6,231 nucleotides of DNA from Clostridiales bacterium (GCA_019418525.1 DYBS01000135.1:1-6231), one strand, 5' to 3'; shown: positions 1 to 5,794, counted from the first letter of the stretch. Translations and numbers: made by a program. The notes: generated by a model from the letters alone, not told the origin.

Positions 1-95
1 AGACAGGTGGAGGGCTCCGAGGCGGTGCCGGAGGAACAGGCGGCCAGGGAGAGGGTCAGGGCCAGGCCCAGGGCCAGAGAAATCGCTTTTTTCAT
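1..95 (-). CDS. Siderophore/iron ABC transporter substrate-binding lipoprotein, N-terminus only
   Basis: Only the first 31 codons lie in the window; the gene continues past position 1. The visible peptide starts MKKAISLALGLALTLSLAAC and goes on SSGTASEPST. This is a lipoprotein signal peptide: two lysines, a hydrophobic stretch of about 15 residues, and lipobox LAAC with the lipidated cysteine at residue 20, followed by a Ser/Gly/Thr-rich linker. The start is an ATG at 95-93, preceded by GGAG at 107-104 with an 8-base spacer. It lies 41 bases after the stop of the ATPase gene, at the place where the binding protein sits in yclNOPQ-type operons. It should therefore be the membrane-tethered receptor that delivers the ferric chelate to the two permeases. 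The binding domain is not visible, so ligand specificity and family rest on position and the lipobox alone. Confidence 0.85.
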   Translation of the reverse strand, partial: MKKAISLALGLALTLSLAACSSGTASEPSTC

Positions 96-136
96 GCAAA
101 ACGCTCCTTTTTCATAAAAGTACCGAAAAATAGATG

Positions 137-889
137 TTAGTAGTAGATGGACAGGGGTTTTCCCTGGATACGGAGGATCTCGAAGTCCACCTGGTAGATC
201 TCCGACAGATTCTCCTTGGTGATGACCTCCTCCACCGTGCCGAATTTGGCGATCTTGCCGTCCTTGAAGGCGCAGATGTAGTCGGAGTAGAAGGCGGCAT
301 AGTTGATCTCGTGGAGCACCAGGATGACGGTCTTGCCCAGCTCGTCGCACAGGCGGCGGACGATCTTCATCATGTTGGTGGCGTGGTAGATGTCCAGGTT
401 GTTGGTGGGCTCGTCCAGCAGGACGTACTCGGTGTCCTGGGCGATGACCATGGCGATCATGGCCCGCTGGCGCTGGCCGCCGGAGAGCTCGTCGATGAAG
501 CGGTCCTGGAAGTCCTCCAGCTCCATATAGGCGATGGCCCGGTCGATGATGGCCTGGTCCTCCGGTGTGGTGCGCCCGCCGGAATAGGGGAAGCGGCCGA
601 AGGTCACCAGTTCCCGCACGGTGAGCTTCATCTGAATGTTGTTGCTCTGGGTGAGGATAGCCAGGCGCTTGGAGAGCTCCTTGCTCTTCCACTTGCCCAC
701 GTCCTTCCCGTCAAAGTCCACCAGGCCGCTGTCACGGGCGATGAGCCGGGAGAGGATGCCCATAACGGTGGACTTACCCGCGCCGTTGGGGCCGATGAGG
801 GAGATCACCTTGCCCTTGGGGATCTCAAAGGAGACCCCGTTCACCACGGGCTTGCCGTCGTAGTGCTTGGTCAGTTCCTGAATGCGCAT
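137..889 (-). CDS. yclP: Iron-siderophore ABC transporter ATP-binding protein (YclP/FepC type)
   Basis: This 250-residue cytoplasmic ATPase would power import of a ferric siderophore through the two permeases encoded just upstream. All ABC motifs are present in order: Walker A GPNGAGKST (33-41), Q-loop Gln81 (LAILTQ), signature LSGGQ (135-139), Walker B YVLLDEP (155-161), D-loop NNLD (163-166) and H-loop His193. Length is normal for FepC/BtuD-type ATPases. From memory it resembles B. subtilis YclP along its length, including the SRLIARDSG, FGRFPYS and AMVIAQDTEY regions, so catecholate/petrobactin-type uptake is the best guess; the ligand is not proven. I chose ATG 889 over TTG 895 because AAGG lies 7 bases before the ATG but only 1 base before the TTG. 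The start falls 2 bases after the preceding permease stop, implying translational coupling. Glu194 follows the H-loop His where Asp is more usual. Confidence 0.93.
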   Translation of the reverse strand: MRIQELTKHYDGKPVVNGVSFEIPKGKVISLIGPNGAGKSTVMGILSRLIARDSGLVDFDGKDVGKWKSKELSKRLAILTQSNNIQMKLTVRELVTFGRFPYSGGRTTPEDQAIIDRAIAYMELEDFQDRFIDELSGGQRQRAMIAMVIAQDTEYVLLDEPTNNLDIYHATNMMKIVRRLCDELGKTVILVLHEINYAAFYSDYICAFKDGKIAKFGTVEEVITKENLSEIYQVDFEILRIQGKPLSIYY

Positions 890-891
890 GG

Positions 892-1869
892 TCAAACCTT
901 CTTTCTGGTCAGGAGGAGATAGAGGAAGTAGATGCCGCCGCCCACGGTGATAAATACGCTGATGGGCACGGCGTAGGAGTAGACCCGCTCCACGATGAGC
1001 TGTCCGCCCACCAGCACCACCATGCCGAAGAGTACCGAGCCCAGCACCAGCTGGCTGTGGCGGTAGGTCTTTAGAAGCTGGCGGGAGAGGTTGGCCACGA
1101 TGAGACCCATGAAGGAGATGGGGCCCACCATGGCGGTGGCCACGGCGATGCAGAGGGTGACTCCCAACAGCAGCCGCCGGATGGAGGCGTCGTAGTCCAC
1201 GCCCAGGTTGATGGCCTGGGCCTTGCCCAGGGTGAGCACGTCCAGCAGGGCCAGATCCTTCCGCAGGGCGAACACCAGCCCCGCCAGCAGCAGCACGGCG
1301 AACAGGAGAATTTCGGAGTTGATGTTACTGAAGCTGGCCACCAGGGAGGTCAGAAGGGTGTCGTACTCGTTGGGGTCCATGACCCGGGTGAGGGTGGTCT
1401 GGATGCTGCCGAAGAAGGAGGTGAGCACCGTGCCCACCAGCAGCACATAGAGCACGTTGTGGTTGGTTTTCTGGAAGAGGTAGCTATACACCACCGTGGC
1501 AATGATCCCCATGAGCACCACATCCACCGCGAAGGACAGGTTTGCATTGAGAGCCAGGACGCTGCCCGACCCGGCCACAAAGACCACCGCTGTGTGGATG
1601 AGGGTGTAGAGGGAGTTCATGCCCAGCAGGCAGGGGGTGACAATGGTGTTGTTGATGACCGACTGGAACACGATGGAGGCCCCGCCGATGGCGAAGGCGG
1701 TGATGAGCATGGCCAACAGCTTGGGGGCGCGGAGTTTTAGGGCGTACTGGAGGAGCTTCGGGTTGTGGAACTGCACCCCCACCAGCAGATAGCCCAGGGC
1801 GCACAGCGCCACCAGACCGGCCAGCAGCAGAAGCTTGTTCCGGTTGGCCCGGAGGGCGAGGGCATTCAC
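892..1869 (-). CDS. yclO: Iron-chelate ABC transporter permease, second subunit (YclO type, FecCD family)
   Basis: A 325-residue polytopic membrane protein of the FecCD/BtuC permease family; it pairs with the permease encoded just upstream to form the translocation channel. Hydrophobic segments run throughout, starting with a helix at about residues 12-31. The family features are visible: RAPKLLAMLITAFAIGGASIVFQ (positions 48-70) near the N-terminus, and the ATPase-coupling segment GPISFMGLIVANL (249-261), whose family pattern is usually GLIVPH/N. It ends in a basic cytoplasmic tail, TRKKV. From memory it resembles B. subtilis YclO, including the NN-I-TP-LLG-SLY region at 73-88. The start is GTG at 1869-1867, overlapping the TGA of the upstream permease as GTGA. 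An AAGGAGGTG ribosome binding site ends 7 bases before it, inside the upstream coding sequence. The overlap implies coupled translation and equal subunit amounts. The Pro-to-Ala change in GLIVAN is a small departure from the usual motif. Confidence 0.92.
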   Translation of the reverse strand: MNALALRANRNKLLLLAGLVALCALGYLLVGVQFHNPKLLQYALKLRAPKLLAMLITAFAIGGASIVFQSVINNTIVTPCLLGMNSLYTLIHTAVVFVAGSGSVLALNANLSFAVDVVLMGIIATVVYSYLFQKTNHNVLYVLLVGTVLTSFFGSIQTTLTRVMDPNEYDTLLTSLVASFSNINSEILLFAVLLLAGLVFALRKDLALLDVLTLGKAQAINLGVDYDASIRRLLLGVTLCIAVATAMVGPISFMGLIVANLSRQLLKTYRHSQLVLGSVLFGMVVLVGGQLIVERVYSYAVPISVFITVGGGIYFLYLLLTRKKV

Positions 1870-2909
1870 GGTGCGCCACCTCCTTCCGTTTGGGGCACCG
1901 TGCCGGCGCAGCCACCGGGGGCGGGACTGCCCAGCCGGATGGCCTTCCGGCCGTGGTTCAGGCGGTAGAGGAGCAGCGCGATGAAGAGGACGCTGCCCAG
2001 GATGCCCACGATGAGCTCGATGGGCAGCTCATAGGGGTAGATCACCACACGGCCGATGAGGTCGCACACCAGCACGAAGAGGGCACCGAACAGGGCGGTG
2101 TCCACCAGGGTGCCCCGGATCTTATCCCCCTTGAACATGGCCACCAGGTTGGGCACGATCAGGCCGATGTAGGAGATGGAGCCCACTACCACCACGATGG
2201 AGGCGGTGATCATGGCTGCGATGGTCAGCCCCAGGAAGAGCACCAGGTTGTAGGGCACCCCCAGGTTGTGGGAGAAGTCCTTGCCCATGCCCACAATATT
2301 GAAGTGGTTGGCGAAGAGGAAGGCCAGCAGCACCAGGGGCACGGTGAGCCAGACGATCTCGTACCGGCCCCGGAGGACCAGGGAGAAGTGGCCCACCAGC
2401 CAGGTGGAGAGGGCCTGGGTCATCTCGTACTTGTAGGCCAGATAGCTGGTGACGCCGCCGATGACGTTTCCGAACATGATGCCCACCAGGGGGACCATTA
2501 CCACGTCCTTGAACTGAATGCGCTGGATGAACCACACGAAGAGCCAGGTGCCCAGAATGGCGGCGGCGAAGGCGAACGCCGCCCGGCTCCACAACGTGGA
2601 CTGGGGCAGGAAGAGCAGGGCCAGCAGGATGCCGAACTGGGCCGAGGAGATGGTGGCGCCGGTAGTGGGGGAGACGAACTTGTTCCTGCACAGCTGCTGC
2701 ATGATGAGGCCCGCCACGCTCATGCCCACGCCGGTGCAGAGGATGGCCAGCAGCCGGGGAAGGCGCGAGATGAGTACGACCTCCACGGTGTTCCGATCAC
2801 CGGAGAACACCGCGCCGGGGGTCAGATCCAGGACTCCCACAAACAGAGACGCCGCTGACAGGAGCACCAGGGCCAGAGCCAGCGACAGAGTGATATGCCG
2901 GGATTTGAT
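1866..2909 (-). CDS. yclN: Iron-chelate ABC transporter permease, first subunit (YclN type), probable ATC start
   Basis: First gene of the importer operon: a FecCD-family permease, 347 residues if read from ATC at 2909-2907. Visible family features, in that numbering, are SRLPRLLA (48-55), GLIMQQLCRNKFVSPTTGAT (67-86) and the ATPase-coupling segment GSISYIGLIVPNL (243-255). From memory these match B. subtilis YclN closely. The first ordinary start codon in frame is GTG 2867 (333 residues), but it cuts the first membrane helix in half and has no ribosome binding site. Reading from ATC gives IKSRHITLSLALALVLLSAA, with basic residues followed by a full helix. AAGGAGG (2923-2917) sits 7 bases before ATC, and the in-frame stop upstream is TAG at 2948-2946. 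The gene is either initiated at ATC or carries an ATG-to-ATC change or sequencing error. The C-terminal tail (about 318-347) is unusually long and Gly/Pro-rich and contains the next gene's ribosome binding site. Confidence 0.88.
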   Translation of the reverse strand: MKSRHITLSLALALVLLSAASLFVGVLDLTPGAVFSGDRNTVEVVLISRLPRLLAILCTGVGMSVAGLIMQQLCRNKFVSPTTGATISSAQFGILLALLFLPQSTLWSRAAFAFAAAILGTWLFVWFIQRIQFKDVVMVPLVGIMFGNVIGGVTSYLAYKYEMTQALSTWLVGHFSLVLRGRYEIVWLTVPLVLLAFLFANHFNIVGMGKDFSHNLGVPYNLVLFLGLTIAAMITASIVVVVGSISYIGLIVPNLVAMFKGDKIRGTLVDTALFGALFVLVCDLIGRVVIYPYELPIELIVGILGSVLFIALLLYRLNHGRKAIRLGSPAPGGCAGTVPQTEGGGAP

Positions 2910-2916
2910 AGAAATT

Positions 2917-2923
2917 CCTCCTT
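2917..2923 (-). promoter_or_regulatory. Ribosome binding site that fixes the first permease start
   Basis: The minus strand reads AAGGAGG from 2923 to 2917, a full match to the anti-Shine-Dalgarno core. It is followed by the 7-base spacer AATTTCT and then ATC at 2909. No ATG, GTG or TTG lies in the right reading frame within 40 bases, so this site marks an unusual start or a mutated one. Confidence 0.85.
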
Positions 2924-2934
2924 CCTCTGATAGA

Positions 2935-2950
2935 GTTAGCCAAAACTAAC
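2935..2950. promoter_or_regulatory. Candidate operator, GTTAG-N6-CTAAC inverted repeat
   Basis: The plus strand reads GTTAGCCAAAACTAAC, with perfect 5-base arms and a 6-base spacer. It lies 12 bases before the AAGGAGG of the first iron-permease gene and directly after a TATATT box, so a bound repressor would cover the transcription start. The TTAG-N6-CTAA core also occurs in one register of the DtxR/IdeR consensus (TTAGGTTAGSCTAACCTAA), which suggests a metal-sensing DtxR-family repressor. That assignment is inferred from sequence resemblance and from control of an iron importer. It does not look like a Fur box of the GATAATGATAATCATTATC type. Confidence 0.55.
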
Positions 2951-2951
2951 C

Positions 2952-2957
2952 AATATA
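2952..2957 (-). promoter_or_regulatory. Candidate -10 box of the iron importer operon (P1)
   Basis: The minus strand reads TATATT, followed immediately by the GTTAG-N6-CTAAC element. I see no good -35 hexamer 16-18 bases upstream; the best is TTTACC at 2977-2972, only 14 bases away. If active, it would start transcription near 2945, giving a leader of about 35 bases. The support is the -10 match and its position relative to the operator. Confidence 0.35.
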
Positions 2958-2967
2958 CAGATGAGAG

Positions 2968-3010
2968 CGCGGGTAAATGACCAGGCTTACATGTCAGCAT
3001 TTACACCGCG
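2968..3010. repeat. Interrupted 12-bp inverted repeat (leader hairpin or operator)
   Basis: CGCGG plus GTAAATG at 2968-2979 pairs with CATTTAC plus CCGCG at 2998-3010. That is 12 base pairs with one unpaired base (3005) around an 18-base loop. No T-run follows on either strand, so it is not an intrinsic terminator. If transcription starts at the upstream promoter (P2), this hairpin lies in the 5' leader of the iron importer mRNA. Otherwise it lies just upstream of P1 and could be a protein-binding palindrome. Confidence 0.45.
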
Positions 3011-3022
3011 TGCCGTGCCCCT

Positions 3023-3052
3023 ATCATACCACATGGAGTTAGCAATAAGCAA
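3023..3052 (-). promoter_or_regulatory. Candidate sigma-70/sigma-A promoter of the iron importer operon (P2)
   Basis: The minus strand has TTGCTT (3052-3047), an 18-base spacer, and TATGAT (3028-3023), which matches five of six bases of TATAAT. Transcription would start near 3016 and leave a leader of about 105 bases containing the hairpin at 2968-3010 and the GTTAG-N6-CTAAC element. As a hexamer pair it is better than P1, but it is a reading by eye. Confidence 0.4.
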
Positions 3053-3053
3053 C
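3038..3053. promoter_or_regulatory. Second, degenerate copy of the putative operator
   Basis: The plus strand reads GTTAGCAATAAGCAAC, identical at 12 of 16 positions to the element at 2935-2950, including the whole first arm GTTAGC and the final AAC. It overlaps the -35 box and spacer of P2. The second arm is GCAAC instead of CTAAC, so it is not a good palindrome by itself. It could be an accessory low-affinity site for the same regulator, or a chance resemblance. Confidence 0.25.
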
Positions 3054-3100
3054 TATGAAATCAGACAAGAAAGCGGGGGAAGAGCGGTGGAAAAACCGGC

Positions 3101-3137
3101 AGAACAGAAAACGGCCCCGCCCATTCGGGCGGGGCCG
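3101..3137 (-). terminator. Intrinsic terminator of the DUF4358-MBOAT-DHHW operon
   Basis: A perfect 11-bp GC-rich stem (3112-3122 with 3127-3137) closes a 4-base loop (3123-3126). On the minus strand it is followed by TTTTCTGTTCT. The stem begins 7 bases after the DHHW stop codon. The strength of the stem, the T-rich tail and the position make this a confident rho-independent terminator that separates the acylation genes from the iron importer operon. Confidence 0.9.
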
Positions 3138-3144
3138 CAGCCGT

Positions 3145-4281
3145 TCAGCGGCTGATCCAGACCAGGTTCTTGTCGGTGACGAAGTTGGAGACACTGTACA
3201 GCACCAGGGCTTCGTCAATGTCGTTTTCGGCAATATACTGGGGGATGGAGATCTTGGAGTAGCGGGGGTCGATCAGGTGGATCTCAGAGAAGTGGGGGGT
3301 GAGGAAGGGCACCAGGGAGTCGGTATAGGAGTCCCGAATGATGAGGAGCTTGGGCTTGTCAGTGTTGGGGGTGGTGACCACGCCCAGGGACTGGTTGCCG
3401 CCCAGGAACATGGAGTACTTGTCCTTCACAGAGAGGAAGGAGTAGTCGTAGAGTTTCCGCTGCTCCTCCACGGGCTGGCCCTTGGAGTCATAGGTGTGGG
3501 AGACCACGCTGATGCCGGTGTCGGGCACATAGGTGTCGATACAGTCGGGCTTTACCCAGCGCACGCCGGAGGAGGAGTAGATGGTGCCGTAGAAGTCGTC
3601 GGACACGGTGGTCTTGGTGTAGTCGGAGAGGGGGACGGGGGTGATGCCCAGGGCGTCCATAAGGGCGGTGTAGCCGTAGTAGGCGCCAAGGCTCGTCCAG
3701 TGGTGGTCGGTGCGGTAGTAGATATCCTCGTCCTTGTGAGCAGCCATAGTGGAGTAGGTGTCATAGACCTGGGCGTTCTGGAGGGTGGCGGCGGCCTGGT
3801 CGATGATGGCCTTCTGGCTGGCGTTGGGGGCGCCCTCGGGCAGGCGGTCGGACCAAATCTCGGCAGCGCCGGGGATGAGGGAGAAGTACACCGGCACGCC
3901 GGCCTTCTGGGCGAACTGGTCCACATAGCCCAGGTTGGTGGACACCTGCTGGGCGTCGGGGGTATCAAAGCGGGTGATGAGGGTGTCCTCCTTGCAGAAG
4001 TACACGTTGTTGTTCTCCTGCTTGCCCATGGCCTTCTCGCTGCGGGCCTTCAGGTCCACCCAGGCGTCCCGGCCGGGGAACTGGTCCACGGTATAGGTCT
4101 CAAAGTCGGACATGAAGGTGCCGCTGAGCACGCTGTCCACAGAGGGGGTGGGGAGCTGCTGGAGCTCCCGGTTCTCGATCTGGGAGAAGGTGCGGTCGGG
4201 CATGACGGCCCCGGCCACCAGGAACACCGCCAGGAAGGCGCAGAACAGGGCACTGAGGAAGATGCAGTAGCGTTTGGACAT
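3145..4281 (-). CDS. DHHW-family membrane-anchored protein (AlgJ/AlgX-like acyltransferase partner)
   Basis: A 378-residue protein with one N-terminal membrane anchor (about residues 6-27) and no lipobox, so most of it should be outside the membrane. The family-naming motif is TDHHW (191-195). A second conserved site is IIRDSYTDS (314-322), with Ser318 as candidate nucleophile in the DSY context used by SGNH-type AlgJ/AlgX proteins. Asp192/His193 or His194 would be catalytic partners; triad roles are by family analogy. The start is ATG 4281, with GGAGG 8 bases upstream, and it begins 21 bases after the MBOAT stop. A strong terminator follows, so it is the last gene of its operon. In alginate-type systems an MBOAT protein passes acetyl groups across the membrane and an SGNH-fold partner transfers them to the polysaccharide; this pair is the probable Gram-positive equivalent. 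Its glycan substrate cannot be read from sequence. Cys96 and Cys247 are both in the extracellular part. Confidence 0.9.
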   Translation of the reverse strand: MSKRYCIFLSALFCAFLAVFLVAGAVMPDRTFSQIENRELQQLPTPSVDSVLSGTFMSDFETYTVDQFPGRDAWVDLKARSEKAMGKQENNNVYFCKEDTLITRFDTPDAQQVSTNLGYVDQFAQKAGVPVYFSLIPGAAEIWSDRLPEGAPNASQKAIIDQAAATLQNAQVYDTYSTMAAHKDEDIYYRTDHHWTSLGAYYGYTALMDALGITPVPLSDYTKTTVSDDFYGTIYSSSGVRWVKPDCIDTYVPDTGISVVSHTYDSKGQPVEEQRKLYDYSFLSVKDKYSMFLGGNQSLGVVTTPNTDKPKLLIIRDSYTDSLVPFLTPHFSEIHLIDPRYSKISIPQYIAENDIDEALVLYSVSNFVTDKNLVWISR

Positions 4282-4302
4282 GTGGATGACCTCCTTTTCA
4301 AA

Positions 4303-5703
4303 TCAGAAGCGGAAGTAGAGGAAGGGGTTGTAGCTGGCGTCCACCAGATAGGCGGTGCACAGCACCAGGCCGGCCAGCAGCACCACCGGCAGCACGACTT
4401 TCATGGGCCTCTCCGGCAGCTTGCGCCACAGCTTGGCGGCCAGGGGGGTGGAGGCCACGCACCCGATGATCAGGGTGGGCAGGAAGGAGGAGAAGTAGTA
4501 GCCCACGCTGGGACTGGTGAGACCGCCGGGGGCGAAACCGAACATGGCCTTCAGGTAGATCCCCATGTGGCCGAAGTCCTCCACGGCGAAGATGGCCCAG
4601 CTCACCAGCACCAGGAACAGGGTGTAGATGTGCTGCACGGCGGCGGGGAGCTTTTGGAGCACCTTGCCCAGGAAGGCCTTTTCCAGGATGACCAGGGCGG
4701 CGAAGTAGAGACCCCAGATGAGAAAGTTCCAGCTGGCGCCGTGCCAGATGCCGGTGGCCGCCCACACCACGAAGAGGTTGAAGAAGAGCCGGGGTTTCGA
4801 CACCCGGTTGCCGCCCAGGGGGATATAGAGGTACTCCCGGAACCAGGAGCCCAGGGAGATGTGCCACCGCCGCCAGAACTCGGTGATGGACTTGGAGATA
4901 TAGGGGTAGTTGAAGTTGCGCAAAAACTCGAAGCCCAGCATCCGACCCAGGCCAACGGCCATGTCGGAGTAGCCGGAGAAGTCGAAGTAGAGCTGGAGAG
5001 AGAAGGCCAGCACGCCCAGCCAGGCGCCCGCCACGGTGAGCTGGTCGGTGGGGAGGGCCAGGTACACGTCCCAGAGCTTGCCGATGTTGTTGGCCAGCAA
5101 CACTTTCTTGGCCAGACCCACGGTGAACACCTGCACGCCGGAGGCGAACTGCTCCGGGGAGTGGGTGCGGTGGGTCATCTGGTCAGCCAGCTCCTTGTAC
5201 TTGATGATGGGGCCGGCGATGAGCTGGGGGAAGAGGGTGACGAAGGTACCGAAGTGGATGACGTTCCTCTGGGCCTCGGCGTCTCCGCGGTATACATCCA
5301 CCGGATAGGTCATGGTCTGGAAGGTGTAGAAGGAGATGCCGATGGGCAGCGCCAGATTGAGCACCGGCATGTCGATGCCAACATGCTGGAGGGTGGTGGC
5401 CACCAGATCCCAGTACTTGAAGAAGAACAGGATGGCCAGATTGAGGACCAGAGCTACCGCCACGGCAATCCTGGCCCCGGTGTCGTTGTCCTGTTGTTTG
5501 CACTTTGCCACCACCAGGCCGGCAAAGTAGTCCAGCAGGATGGTGAAGAGCATCAGCACGATATACTTGGGCTCACCCCAGCCATAAAAGACCAGGTTCA
5601 CCACCAGCAGCCAGGCGTTGCGCCAACGGAGGGGCGTGATATAGTAGACGAACAGGACAATGGGGAGATACAGGAACAGGAAATACAGACTGGAAAAAAC
5701 CAA
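4303..5703 (-). CDS. MBOAT-family membrane O-acyltransferase (AlgI/DltB type)
   Basis: A 466-residue polytopic enzyme of normal length for the AlgI branch of the membrane-bound O-acyltransferase family. It should take acyl groups, probably acetyl, from a cytoplasmic donor and pass them outward. Diagnostic stretches are ALPIGISFYTFQTMTY (118-133), FPQLIAGPI (158-166), LYFDFSGYSDMAVGLGRMLG (238-257), FWRRWHISLGSWFREYLYIP (276-295) and GIWHGASWNFLIWG (318-331). His321 is the family's invariant histidine; His281 is the second conserved one. The start is TTG 5703: an in-frame TGA lies only four codons upstream, and the MVFSSLYFLF opening matches the usual family N-terminus. The ribosome binding site AAGGTGA is modest and 4 bases away. 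With the DHHW gene 21 bases downstream, it forms a probable extracellular glycan acylation pair. D-alanylation (DltB) is less likely because no dltA, dltC or dltD is visible; the DHHW partner favours the AlgI-like role. Confidence 0.95.
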   Translation of the reverse strand: MVFSSLYFLFLYLPIVLFVYYITPLRWRNAWLLVVNLVFYGWGEPKYIVLMLFTILLDYFAGLVVAKCKQQDNDTGARIAVAVALVLNLAILFFFKYWDLVATTLQHVGIDMPVLNLALPIGISFYTFQTMTYPVDVYRGDAEAQRNVIHFGTFVTLFPQLIAGPIIKYKELADQMTHRTHSPEQFASGVQVFTVGLAKKVLLANNIGKLWDVYLALPTDQLTVAGAWLGVLAFSLQLYFDFSGYSDMAVGLGRMLGFEFLRNFNYPYISKSITEFWRRWHISLGSWFREYLYIPLGGNRVSKPRLFFNLFVVWAATGIWHGASWNFLIWGLYFAALVILEKAFLGKVLQKLPAAVQHIYTLFLVLVSWAIFAVEDFGHMGIYLKAMFGFAPGGLTSPSVGYYFSSFLPTLIIGCVASTPLAAKLWRKLPERPMKVVLPVVLLAGLVLCTAYLVDASYNPFLYFRF

Positions 5704-5739
5704 AGACTCACCTTCTCAAAATCGGAACTTAGGAAAGAG

Positions 5740-5763
5740 GCCCGGCAGGAGACCCCGCCGGGC
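5740..5763 (-). terminator. GC-rich hairpin between DUF4358 and MBOAT genes (weak terminator or attenuator)
   Basis: A perfect 7-bp stem, GCCCGGC/GCCGGGC, encloses a 10-base loop. On the minus strand it is followed by CTCTTTCCTA, a poor T-run. It begins 31 bases after the DUF4358 stop codon and ends 36 bases before the MBOAT TTG. It may end part of the transcripts or protect the upstream message, which would make the DUF4358 protein more abundant than the MBOAT enzyme. No separate promoter for the MBOAT gene is evident in the 91-base gap. Confidence 0.5.
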
Positions 5764-5794
5764 GCTCAGCTCACAACAGTATAACCGATTTCCC

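Noticed and set aside
92..115. Seven-codon frame MKKERFA whose TGA overlaps the ATG of the binding protein (ATGA)
   Set aside because: There is no ribosome binding site before its ATG, and it contains the ribosome binding site of the real gene. An overlap of this size easily arises by chance.
137..895. Starting the ATPase at TTG 895 with a 4-base overlap onto the permease stop
   Set aside because: AAGG is only 1 base from the TTG but 7 bases from ATG 889, and the ATG gives the usual short N-terminus of the family.
134..922. A 262-codon plus-strand frame opposite the ATPase
   Set aside because: It mirrors the ATPase gene, which carries all ABC motifs. The composition is Asp/Gly/Leu/Val-heavy without a fold signature, and no ribosome binding site was seen.
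1890..2858. A 322-codon plus-strand frame opposite the first permease
   Set aside because: It is rich in His, Gly, Asp and Gln, as expected from reading membrane-protein codons antisense. The minus-strand permease explains the region.
2797..3000. A 67-codon minus-strand frame covering the leader and start of the first permease
   Set aside because: It is out of frame with the permease, has no good ribosome binding site at its ATG, and has no recognisable sequence. It overlaps the proposed operator and promoter.
4290..4312. Similarity between the leaders of the DHHW gene (TTCTGATTTGAAAAGG) and the MBOAT gene (TTCCGATTTTGAGAAGG, near 5711-5727)
   Set aside because: Short, needs one gap, and in one copy is partly MBOAT coding sequence and stop codon. 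A shared purine-rich ribosome binding region plus chance is enough.
3055..5784. A 909-codon open frame on the plus strand, antisense to the DHHW and MBOAT genes
   Set aside because: Its product is a low-complexity string rich in Gly, His, Val, Glu and Gln with no recognisable domain. It is the shadow of GC-rich codon use in two well-supported minus-strand genes, and it also runs through the terminator.
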